Source: Spongiivirga citrea
GTDB taxonomy: Bacteria > Bacteroidota > Bacteroidia > Flavobacteriales > Flavobacteriaceae
Direction: 5' to 3'
DNA length: 64,000 nt
Assembly (NCBI RefSeq): GCF_010671565.1
Contig: NZ_JAABOQ010000003.1
Coordinates: 434,001 to 498,000, forward strand
Both the position numbers and the translations under genes were made by a program. A model generated the notes under the pieces. The model made no database searches. It was given only the letters and a program-made list of their open reading frames with translations, and was not told the DNA's origin. Positions within the stretch are counted from its first letter, which is position 1. Every line of letters starts with the position of its first letter. Positions 54,297 through 62,448 of this stretch are shown piece after piece.

Positions 54297-54829
54297 TGTC
54301 TGGGTTGGTTATTGAAATTCTGTTTAACATTATTAAACGTGTAAACTTATTAACACTTGACAAAATAAAAGAGATTTTTGAAATAATTGTATCAACTATA
54401 TCGTTAAAATGTAATAAAAATCAGTTTAAATGCTTTTTCTAATGTTTTTAAGAAGAAATGAACACCCTCTTGTAAGGTTAAACAAAATTGAAAGTACGGA
54501 TTTATGAAGTGGAGTTTCGAATAATTTGAATTAAAAAGGCACAATCGCACCCATCTTTTTTACGGATTAACCGTAAGGTGTCAAGAAAACTAGCTGCTAC
54601 ATTTGTGGTCTCAAGGTTAAGGTAGTAAACCCTCTCACGAACACCTATGATCTCGTACTAGTATTACCTTTTTTAGTTATGAAATAATAGGGGGCTATAT
54701 AATTTGTTTGTGAGAGGTTACTTAACGGGAATCATTTCTTTTCCCTAATTATGCTCCGAACAATTCGAATTCCCTAACATCATCATCGAGATAATCTCGG
54801 CAACCCTTATTCTTATCCCTTTCGAATTG
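54297..54829. other. 533-bp intergenic region
   Basis: No gene found on either strand. It includes a spaced inverted repeat (cctctcacgaac near 54631 and gtttgtgagagg near 54706) and a sequence ttttttacggattaaccgtaagg near 54557-54580. Related accgtaatt fragments occur near 52788 and 53583, beside the two regulator genes. Meaning unclear. Confidence 0.45.
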
Positions 54830-55024
54830 ATGAACAGAAAAAGCATCAAGGCTTTTTCTACTAGGGCAGTTGGTCAATTATTAGCTACAATTGTTTGTTT
54901 AATGACTTCTTTATGGTTTCTTTCGATTATACATGCCATTAATTTTTTACTAATGCTCCGTGGATATATAAAATGGAAAAAAGAAGTGTGTAATTCTATT
55001 AATGTGGCAACGACTAAAATATAA
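54830..55024 (+). CDS. possible small membrane protein upstream of thioredoxin
   Basis: A 64-residue frame starting MNRKSIKAFSTRAVG with one or two hydrophobic segments (about 17-45), then LRGYIKWKKEV. The composition is membrane-like and it ends 14 bases before the thioredoxin ATG, as in an operon. It could equally be a remnant of a longer membrane protein: nothing conserved is recognised and the N-terminus is abrupt. Confidence 0.4.
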   Translation: MNRKSIKAFSTRAVGQLLATIVCLMTSLWFLSIIHAINFLLMLRGYIKWKKEVCNSINVATTKI

Positions 55025-55038
55025 ATAATCTTCGTTTT

Positions 55039-55335
55039 ATGAAATCAAGTTTTTCCGATATACTTAAAAGCGCACCAACAGTACTAGTCGATTTTTATGC
55101 TGATTGGTGTGGACCTTGTAAATCTTTAGCTCCTATTTTAAAACAAGTAAAAGATGAGCTTGGTGATGATATTAAAATTGTAAAAATTGATGTTGATAAA
55201 AATCAGCCGTTAGCTGCTACTTATCAAGTTCAAGGTGTGCCTACACTGATACTTTATAAAGATGGAAAGCAAGTATGGCGCCAGTCAGGGGTTATCCCAA
55301 AACATCAATTAATTCAGATTATTAAAGGAAATTAA
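55039..55335 (+). CDS. trxA: thioredoxin
   Basis: A 98-residue cytoplasmic thioredoxin with the redox centre DWCGPCKSL (Cys about 24 and 27), the cis-Pro loop GVPTLILYKDG and the conserved Asp in LVDFYADW. It is shorter than the 105-110 residues usual for housekeeping thioredoxin, with a trimmed N-terminus. Its TAA overlaps the ATG of the following fragment by one base. Given the accessory surroundings, a second housekeeping copy elsewhere is likely. Confidence 0.92.
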   Translation: MKSSFSDILKSAPTVLVDFYADWCGPCKSLAPILKQVKDELGDDIKIVKIDVDKNQPLAATYQVQGVPTLILYKDGKQVWRQSGVIPKHQLIQIIKGN

Positions 55336-55571
55336 TGATAATTCTTATTTCGCCCGAAGAAACGGGCGAGAATGAAATTGATGTGTTACATCAAATTTTT
55401 GAAGCTGGAGACATCGTTAAAAAAGGAGAAAAGGTTGGTTATATTACTGATGAATTTGAAGAGACCATCTCGGAATTCAAAGCCCGAGTTTCTAGAACTA
55501 TTTTATATAAAATAGCCACACCCCCGGCTAATATTGATGATACACTCATATGTATTCGCTATAAAGAATAA
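55335..55571 (+). pseudogene. C-terminal fragment of an aspartoacylase/succinylglutamate desuccinylase-like gene
   Basis: A 78-residue frame whose last 58 residues (FEAGDIVKKGEKVGYITDEFEETI, ISxFKAxVSRTILYKIATPPANIDDTLICI) align along their whole length with the end of the fragment at 50449-50952, at roughly two-thirds identity. Only the C-terminal barrel-sandwich domain remains; the first 20 residues show no match. The one-base TAATG overlap with thioredoxin would couple its translation, so it may still be made as a small protein, but it cannot be a peptidase. Confidence 0.68.
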
Positions 55572-55698
55572 GACAATTTTCACTTGCTGGCGATAATTCG
55601 GAATTCATTCTCCGCTGTAGCAAAGCAGAGGGCCTGAAAAAATTTTGTAACACTTTCGACAAACCGTGGTATTTCTATAAAATATTAATACCACAATC

Positions 55699-56775
55699 AT
55701 GTCACAATCAATCAAAAAAAACTGGCTTATTGGCTGTCTCGTAATTTTTACAATCGGCTTAAATGCTCAAAAACCCAACAAGAAAGATACTGGAGTACAT
55801 ATGGTGTCTTTTAGTATGTATGGAAACAATCCTGATGTTACTTCAGGACAATGGTTTGCTACCATTGAAAATGGGGAAATCTGTTTTCAACTGACTAAAA
55901 GAAAGGGAAACCAAGGCTCTTTTAATATCAACATTTGTTATCCTCAAGCATCGTTTGCCAATTTTGGTGAATCTAAAGACCGTTTTATCTGGAAACGAGA
56001 AAGTGGGACCATGGTTTTAAATGGCAGTTTTAATGAAAAACAAGCTATGGGCACTTACCAACTTTCAATAAACGATGATTTCCGTAGTTTTCTAAAACAT
56101 CAAGGAATATTGATGAGTGGTAATGACGACTATTCTTTTTTTAAGCTTTTTCTTGGGGATGTTACTAAATCGTATGTAACCGGCTTAAAAAAGTTTGATT
56201 ACCCTTCGCCTTCTATTAAACAACTTGCTAAACTAGGTTTGCATAGTGTTAGTTTAGATTATATCGAAGCCATATCGAAAACAAAATACCGTGATGTCGA
56301 TTTAGATATGATCTACAAGTTTGCAATACACGGTGTTACTATAGACTACATCAATGCGTTGAATAAAATAGGTTATGGTGATATCCAAGCTAACATGCTC
56401 AAAAAGTTTGCAGTTCATAAGATTAGTATTGATTATATTAAGCAACTTGCAGCAGCAGGCTATAGTGATCTTGATGCTGACATGATCAAAAAATTTAAGA
56501 TTCATGATGTAAGCCCTGCTTATATTAAAAGTCTTTCCGCTGCTGGGTATAACAACTTGTCGCCAAATGACTTGAAGAACCTTGCAACTCATCATATCGA
56601 TATTGACTATATTAAATCATTAGTCAATACTTCAATTGATAAACCCAGTGCTTCACAAATCAAGAAAGCCAAAATTCATCATGTCACGTCAGATTTTATC
56701 GAAAATGAAATTAAGAAAGGAAGGATCTCGAAAGATCTTTCCTACTATATCAAGCTAAAAAGACGCAGAATTTAA
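55699..56775 (+). CDS. secreted protein with six 29-residue helical repeats
   Basis: A 358-residue exported protein. The signal peptide (about 1-23, ending LNAQ) is followed by a beta-rich N-terminal domain (about 28-150: GQWFATIENGEICFQL, GSFNEKQAMGTYQLSI). From about 170, six tandem 29-residue units with the core K-F-x-I-H-x-V-x-x-D-Y-I-x-x-L-x-x-x-G-Y-x-D-L continue to about 340. Such repeats are seen in bacterial proteins linked to peptidase or BlaR-type sensing; their role is not established. The gene is convergent with the ABC exporter operon. Confidence 0.78.
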   Translation: MSQSIKKNWLIGCLVIFTIGLNAQKPNKKDTGVHMVSFSMYGNNPDVTSGQWFATIENGEICFQLTKRKGNQGSFNINICYPQASFANFGESKDRFIWKRESGTMVLNGSFNEKQAMGTYQLSINDDFRSFLKHQGILMSGNDDYSFFKLFLGDVTKSYVTGLKKFDYPSPSIKQLAKLGLHSVSLDYIEAISKTKYRDVDLDMIYKFAIHGVTIDYINALNKIGYGDIQANMLKKFAVHKISIDYIKQLAAAGYSDLDADMIKKFKIHDVSPAYIKSLSAAGYNNLSPNDLKNLATHHIDIDYIKSLVNTSIDKPSASQIKKAKIHHVTSDFIENEIKKGRISKDLSYYIKLKRRRI

Positions 56776-56796
56776 TGAGATTATTTATCAAGTTCG

Positions 56797-56825
56797 AAAT
56801 CCACTTGCTTCAGGCAGGTGGATTT
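56797..56825. terminator. hairpin between the repeat-protein gene and the ABC operon
   Basis: A 12-bp stem (aaatccacttgc/gcaggtggattt, one G-T pair) closes a five-base loop. The flanks are AT-rich without a long T run. It separates convergent transcripts. Confidence 0.65.
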
Positions 56826-56843
56826 TAAATTATATCAAAAGTA

Positions 56844-57506
56844 TTACACCATTCTCCCGTCTAATAAGTTGATCGTTCGGGTACCGTACTCAGCATTTTT
56901 TTCTGAATGTGTTACTTGAATAATCGTCACACCTTCCTCATTTAATTCCTTAAAAATTCCCATAATCTCTTCCCCTTGACTTGAGTTTAAGTTCCCGGTA
57001 GGTTCATCAGCCAAAATAAGTTTAGGGTTCGATATCAATGCTCTTGCAATACCAACCAGCTGTTGTTGCCCTCCGCTTAATTGAGTTGGAAAAAGGTCTT
57101 TTTTACCAACGATGTTGAATCGGTCTAACATATCAGCCACCATAGCTTTGCGTTCAGAACCTTTTAGTTTTTTATAAAGCAACGGCATTTCTAGGTTTTC
57201 CTGCACAGTCAATTCATCTAGTAAATGATAGGATTGAAATACAAAGCCAATGTATCTTTTGTAGAGATCAGCTCGATGCTTTTCTTTTAGATCATGAACT
57301 GATTCATCCATAAAATTGTATTCACCTTCATTAAAACCATCAAGCATTCCTATGACATTTAGTAAAGTGGTTTTACCTGAGCCAGAAGGTCCCATAATTG
57401 ATATAAACTCCCCCTCTTCGACATTAAAATTTATGTCTTTTAACAAGAATGTTTGCTGGCCTCCTGTTTTGACCCATTTAAATATGTTGTTTAATTGTAG
57501 TAACAT
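56844..57506 (-). CDS. ABC transporter ATP-binding protein (MacB/LolD type)
   Basis: A 220-residue ATPase. Walker A GPSGSGKTTL is at about 39-48, the ABC signature LSGGQQQLVGIARAL at about 138-152, Walker B LILADEPTG with catalytic Glu at about 162, and the H-loop His in QVTHSE. It belongs to the MacB/LolD group that powers FtsX-like permeases in exporting molecules or moving lipoproteins. It is the last gene of a same-strand run with three large permeases and should energise all of them. Confidence 0.93.
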   Translation of the reverse strand: MLLQLNNIFKWVKTGGQQTFLLKDINFNVEEGEFISIMGPSGSGKTTLLNVIGMLDGFNEGEYNFMDESVHDLKEKHRADLYKRYIGFVFQSYHLLDELTVQENLEMPLLYKKLKGSERKAMVADMLDRFNIVGKKDLFPTQLSGGQQQLVGIARALISNPKLILADEPTGNLNSSQGEEIMGIFKELNEEGVTIIQVTHSEKNAEYGTRTINLLDGRMV

Positions 57507-57574
57507 AATGTTGTTTCTTTTATCTATTTGATTGATTCTTTATTTTTCTGAGTATACTTATTATAATGATATAA

Positions 57575-59977
57575 CTATTCCGTCTTTAAATTATCAATTA
57601 CTTTATTATTTGAAGCCTTTAGGGTTTGTATAAAAATAAGCATCAAGCTAGTTCCCGCTACAATCAAAATTCCCCAAAAGAAAGCTGAAAATCCGATAGT
57701 GATTTTATACACATAATTTTGAAGCCAAAGCGTAATTATATAGTACGATAGTGGAATAGCAAATACGATTGCAAACACCATTACTACCGCAAACTCCTTA
57801 ACAAATAACTGACTAATATTACGTTTAGAAGCACCTAAGACTTTACGTACTCCTATTTCTTTTATTCGCTTTTGAATGCTGAGTGATACCAAACCAAATA
57901 CCCCGAGTAACACAATTATAAAAGCTAACACAGAAGCACTATATGACGCTTTTCGTAATTGCAATTCATTGGTATATAGCGTCGCTAAAGTTTCATCAAA
58001 AAAGTCAAACTTGAACGGTGCGTTGGGCATTAATTCTTGCCATTTTGATTTTATCATTGCCAATTGACCCTGCATATTTCCCGGTCTTAGCTTAAAAGTA
58101 AAATAACGGTAATACAGTGCTGCTTTTACATCAACATATACTTGTGGTTTTATAGGCGTATGTAAGGATTCAAAATGAATATTACCGATTACGCCTACTA
58201 CCGTAAGTGGTTCTTCTTGATTGACATTTTTTAGCTGCTTCCCGATTGCCATTTCAGGGCTTTCAAAACCTAAAGATTTTACAGCTTGCTCATTAATTAA
58301 AACAGCATCGGCATTTGGTACTCCTTTTTCAAAAACTGCTCCTGCTAATAAGGGGATTTGATATGTGTCAAGGTAATTTTCATCGATCATCATACCCTGT
58401 GATACTACTTTAGATTCAGATGATGCATCTGATCTGTACAATTGAAGTTGGAATCCGTTATTGCCATTCGGAATTTCATAGGATAGACTTGCATTCGACA
58501 CCTCAGGCAAAGTTTCAAACTCATTTCTGATTGTGATCATTTTCTTCACCCCATCTTCTGTCCAATCTCGTGGTGTAGCCGCCGAAACAAGGTATTCTTT
58601 TTGGTAGCCAAGATCTTTTTCAAAAAAGAAATCGATTTGTTTGGTGATTAAAAAAGCGGCTATTAAAACGACTAAGGCTAGCGTAAATTGAAAGCCTACA
58701 AGTAGCTTTCGTACAAAAATCGTCTTGCTTGATATTTGCAATTTTCCTTTTAAAGATTGAATGGGTTGCAGAGCAGAAAGAATAAATGCAGGATACACTC
58801 CAGCAACTAATCCAATAGTCAAGGCAATAAAAAATGGTATAGCAATAAAATAGCCCGGAAATGCGGAAAGTGGAATAATTTCTTTACCTATAACCTGCTC
58901 AAATAAACCCCCTAAAAAAGGATAAGCACCAACCGCCAAAAAAGTCGCAATGCTAACTAGTATTATTGACTCAGCTAAAAATTGAAAAACAAGTTGTTTC
59001 TTTTTTCCACCTAAGACTTTACGGATACCTATTTCTCGCATACGGTCACTTGAAAAGCTTACCGCAATGTTTATAAAATTAATAATCGCCATACCAATAA
59101 TAAACAGTCCTATAAAACCTAACGTGTAGAGCATTCGCTTTACCAACCCACTATTCTTGTTCAAATAATAATCGGTTAGTTTTACTGGGACGATGGTTAG
59201 GTTATTTCTTGTTCCTTCGGAAGCGTGGTCATTTAAAATATTTCGTAGTGGCTGTTCTAAATCTTTTGGTGTAACACTAGGTTGTAGCTCTACATAAGAC
59301 AAAAAAATGGGCAACTCCCAATTATCAAAGTCGGCGCGATCAAAAAATTGAGATGAGTTTTTTGCGATGAAAAATCCGTTATAGGCATCGTTAATGTAAG
59401 AGATTGAATTCTCATTTAAGTCAGCTAAAACTCCAGTGATTTTAAAATCTTGAAGTGCTCCTGAAAAATTTTCAATGGCAACTGTTTCACCTACTACTTG
59501 TACCTTACCAAAATATTTAATGGCTTTTTCTTCAGTTATTACTAGTGAGAATGGCTCGTTAAAAACTGTAGACGCATCGCCTTGTAGCAATTCAAAACCA
59601 AATTGATCGAGTAAAGATGGATCTCCAATCTGAATTCCTTCTCTTAACTTTGTATTTTCTTTAACAACGACTGATCGAATTCCATCCCATCTATAGTAAT
59701 TAGCAACTAAATGCGGATATGTTTCTTTTAGTATTGCAGCAGGAGGTCCTAAAGACACAAAATCAGGTCCCATATTTTGGTCTGTCCACTTACTGGTTAG
59801 TATGTATTGATTATCTGCGTTTTTAAGACTTCTATTTACATGATATTCTTGCCAAACATAAGCACCAATTAATAACACAAAAGCAATGCCTGCAAAAAGA
59901 CCTAAAATGTTAATGCATGCATATAGAGGTCTCTTTCTTAGACTCCTCCAGGCTATTTTTAGATAGTTTTTAAGCAT
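57575..59977 (-). CDS. ABC transporter permease, MacB/FtsX type (1)
   Basis: An 800-residue permease with the Bacteroidetes duplicated arrangement. The N-terminal TM (about 20-40) is followed by a MacB periplasmic core (about 45-270) and four TMs between about 285 and 450. The conserved DRMREIGIRKVLGGKKKQLVFQFLAES lies after TM2. A second periplasmic domain and a C-terminal FtsX domain follow, with KRIKEIGVRKVLGASKRNISQLF. It ends 68 bases before the ATPase gene. Substrate unknown. Confidence 0.92.
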   Translation of the reverse strand: MLKNYLKIAWRSLRKRPLYACINILGLFAGIAFVLLIGAYVWQEYHVNRSLKNADNQYILTSKWTDQNMGPDFVSLGPPAAILKETYPHLVANYYRWDGIRSVVVKENTKLREGIQIGDPSLLDQFGFELLQGDASTVFNEPFSLVITEEKAIKYFGKVQVVGETVAIENFSGALQDFKITGVLADLNENSISYINDAYNGFFIAKNSSQFFDRADFDNWELPIFLSYVELQPSVTPKDLEQPLRNILNDHASEGTRNNLTIVPVKLTDYYLNKNSGLVKRMLYTLGFIGLFIIGMAIINFINIAVSFSSDRMREIGIRKVLGGKKKQLVFQFLAESIILVSIATFLAVGAYPFLGGLFEQVIGKEIIPLSAFPGYFIAIPFFIALTIGLVAGVYPAFILSALQPIQSLKGKLQISSKTIFVRKLLVGFQFTLALVVLIAAFLITKQIDFFFEKDLGYQKEYLVSAATPRDWTEDGVKKMITIRNEFETLPEVSNASLSYEIPNGNNGFQLQLYRSDASSESKVVSQGMMIDENYLDTYQIPLLAGAVFEKGVPNADAVLINEQAVKSLGFESPEMAIGKQLKNVNQEEPLTVVGVIGNIHFESLHTPIKPQVYVDVKAALYYRYFTFKLRPGNMQGQLAMIKSKWQELMPNAPFKFDFFDETLATLYTNELQLRKASYSASVLAFIIVLLGVFGLVSLSIQKRIKEIGVRKVLGASKRNISQLFVKEFAVVMVFAIVFAIPLSYYIITLWLQNYVYKITIGFSAFFWGILIVAGTSLMLIFIQTLKASNNKVIDNLKTE

Positions 59978-60041
59978 GCTTTTTGATTTAATCTATTCTT
60001 TTCTATTTACACTTTCTTGTAATCATTTACCGTACATCATT

Positions 60042-62411
60042 TTATTCTGTTCGTAAGTTTTTTATGGGGTTAGACAAGGCGGTTGTAATACTTTGATAAC
60101 TAACTGTTGTAAGTGTAATTAAGAAAACGGTAATAGCTGCTATTGCAAACATCCACCATGAAATATTGATATGGTACGCAAATACCTGTAACCATTCATT
60201 CAAATAATACCATGATAATGGAATAGCGATTACAAGGGCAAGTAAAACCAGCTTAAAGAAATCTTTTGACAAGAGGTTTACCAAACTTATTGTGGTAGCT
60301 CCCAACACTTTTCTAATTCCTATTTCTTTGATTCTTTGCTCCGCCATAAAAGCAGACAAACCGTAAATACCCAGGCATGAAATGAAAATAGCAAGGATGG
60401 CTAACATATTAAATATCATACCCATTTTTTGTTCCCCGTTATACATGTTTTCTAAATCAGTGTCTAAGAAAGAATACGTAAATGGGAAAGCAGGGTTTAA
60501 CTCTGTATAAATATTTTCAAGAGCCTCAATACTCGCTTGGGTCTGGTTTATCGTGGTGCGTATCGCTAAAAACCGAGCGTCATTATTGCGTTGTGTCAAA
60601 ACCAGTGGTTCAATATCGTATTGCAACGGTTTAAAATGAAAGTCTTTAACAACACCTATAACTTGTGCATCGATGTCATTAAAGGCAAATTTTTCGCCAA
60701 TAATATTGTCGAGGTTTTTACCCATTAACTTCATCAACGTCTCATTGATTACAAGGTTTTTACCGTTGATGTTAAATTGATCATTGAAACCTCTCCCTGC
60801 CAATAATTCAATACCAAATAAATCTATAAATCTATCATCCATTCTTAAATCAGGAACCACCAGACCATCATTTTCATCTTTTCCTTCCCAAGATATATCA
60901 GTCGTACCCGTATCCAAGTCTGTTGGCATATTACTAAAAACTGAATAATTTTTTAAAAGCGGATTTTGCTGTAAAGTTGCCTTCAAAGCATCTTGCTTTT
61001 CACGCATTTCGCCTCTAAAAGGAATTATAATCATATTACTTTTGTCAAAGCCCAGATTCTTATCTTTAATAAAATTTAGTTGATTATAGACCACCGCCGT
61101 ACCCACTATTAAAACAGTTGAAATAACAAATTGCATAGTCACCAGGCCGTTTCTGAAAAACAAATTCCCTCCCGTTTTTTTTAGGTTGCCTTGAAGTACT
61201 TTAATCGGATTAAATCCTGATAAATATAATGCTGGATAGCTACCTGCAAAAAAGCCCGTTACTAAAACGATGACTAAAAGACCCAGCCATAAATAGCCAT
61301 CAGTAATATCAATACTCAATACTTTTCCTGAAATTTCATTAAAAAATGGTAAAGCCAATAAGACCAAGCCAACAGCAATTAGTAAGGAAATACAAGACAG
61401 CAACATAGACTCACTTAAAAACTGAAGTATTAGTTGACCTCTATGGGCGCCAATCGCTTTCCGCATACCAACTTCTTTAGCTCTTTTTGCAGAACGGGCT
61501 GTTGAAAGATTCATAAAATTGATACAGGCCACCACTAAAATGAAAAGAGCAACAATAAAAAATATATTAACATATTGAATGTTTCCGTGTCCAGCAACAT
61601 CTAACTGCAAATCCGAATATAAATGAATATCTGCTAAGGGTTGAAGTCGAAAATTAAAAATGTCATTGTCTAACCGCTCATCTGCAATAGCATTAATCTT
61701 TGCTTCTAAATCGCTTACTCCTGTATCAGAAAGCGCTACATTTTTGTTTAATTTAAAATAAGAGTAATAATCAAAATTCCCCCAAGTTTTATTTACGAAA
61801 TTTTTATTTTCCTTGGCAATGGTTGCCGTAGGAGCTATAAAATCAAATTTGAAATGTGAATTAGGCGGTAAATCTTTGAGTACACCTGTAACCTTCCAGT
61901 TTTTTGAATCATTAAATTTGATTGTTTGACCCAAAGCATCTTCTTCACCAAAATACTTTTTGGCCATAGACTCTGTCAATACTATGGTATTAGGATCTTT
62001 AAGAGCTGTACTTTTTGCCCCTCGTACCAAAGGAAAATCAAAAAAAGAAAGAAAATTATTATCAACGTACATGAAGTTTTTCTCTTCATATACAGTATCA
62101 TCCACGTTAAAAAGTACATCTTGAAATTTTGTAATTCTAACTATAGATTCAATTTCTGACAGTTCATCTCTTAGATCAGGTCCCATTCCGGCGGAAGAAA
62201 CTGCTGTCTTAAAATCTCCAGAATTGACAATAAATCGGTATGTTCTTTCAGAGTCTATATGAAATTGATCATAGCTTACTTCATTTTGTACCCATAATAA
62301 AATAAGAATACTACAGGCCATACCAGTTGATAGGCCAAGAACATTAAGAATAGAAAAAGATTTACTCTTAACAAGGTTCCTCCAAGCGATTTTGATATAG
62401 TTCTTAAACAT
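60042..62411 (-). CDS. ABC transporter permease, MacB/FtsX type (2)
   Basis: A 789-residue paralogue of the neighbouring permease, with the same two periplasmic domains and eight TMs. It has FMNLSTARSAKRAKEVGMRKAIGAHRGQLILQFLSES near 300 and EQRIKEIGIRKVLGATTISLVNLL near 690, the two coupling-helix-like motifs that meet the ATPase. It lies 64 bases upstream of permease 1 in the operon. Divergent sequence suggests a different substrate or partner subunit. Confidence 0.92.
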   Translation of the reverse strand: MFKNYIKIAWRNLVKSKSFSILNVLGLSTGMACSILILLWVQNEVSYDQFHIDSERTYRFIVNSGDFKTAVSSAGMGPDLRDELSEIESIVRITKFQDVLFNVDDTVYEEKNFMYVDNNFLSFFDFPLVRGAKSTALKDPNTIVLTESMAKKYFGEEDALGQTIKFNDSKNWKVTGVLKDLPPNSHFKFDFIAPTATIAKENKNFVNKTWGNFDYYSYFKLNKNVALSDTGVSDLEAKINAIADERLDNDIFNFRLQPLADIHLYSDLQLDVAGHGNIQYVNIFFIVALFILVVACINFMNLSTARSAKRAKEVGMRKAIGAHRGQLILQFLSESMLLSCISLLIAVGLVLLALPFFNEISGKVLSIDITDGYLWLGLLVIVLVTGFFAGSYPALYLSGFNPIKVLQGNLKKTGGNLFFRNGLVTMQFVISTVLIVGTAVVYNQLNFIKDKNLGFDKSNMIIIPFRGEMREKQDALKATLQQNPLLKNYSVFSNMPTDLDTGTTDISWEGKDENDGLVVPDLRMDDRFIDLFGIELLAGRGFNDQFNINGKNLVINETLMKLMGKNLDNIIGEKFAFNDIDAQVIGVVKDFHFKPLQYDIEPLVLTQRNNDARFLAIRTTINQTQASIEALENIYTELNPAFPFTYSFLDTDLENMYNGEQKMGMIFNMLAILAIFISCLGIYGLSAFMAEQRIKEIGIRKVLGATTISLVNLLSKDFFKLVLLALVIAIPLSWYYLNEWLQVFAYHINISWWMFAIAAITVFLITLTTVSYQSITTALSNPIKNLRTE

Positions 62412-62448
62412 TAGTTTTTTGATTTATTTATAGTGATTGATGATTTTG

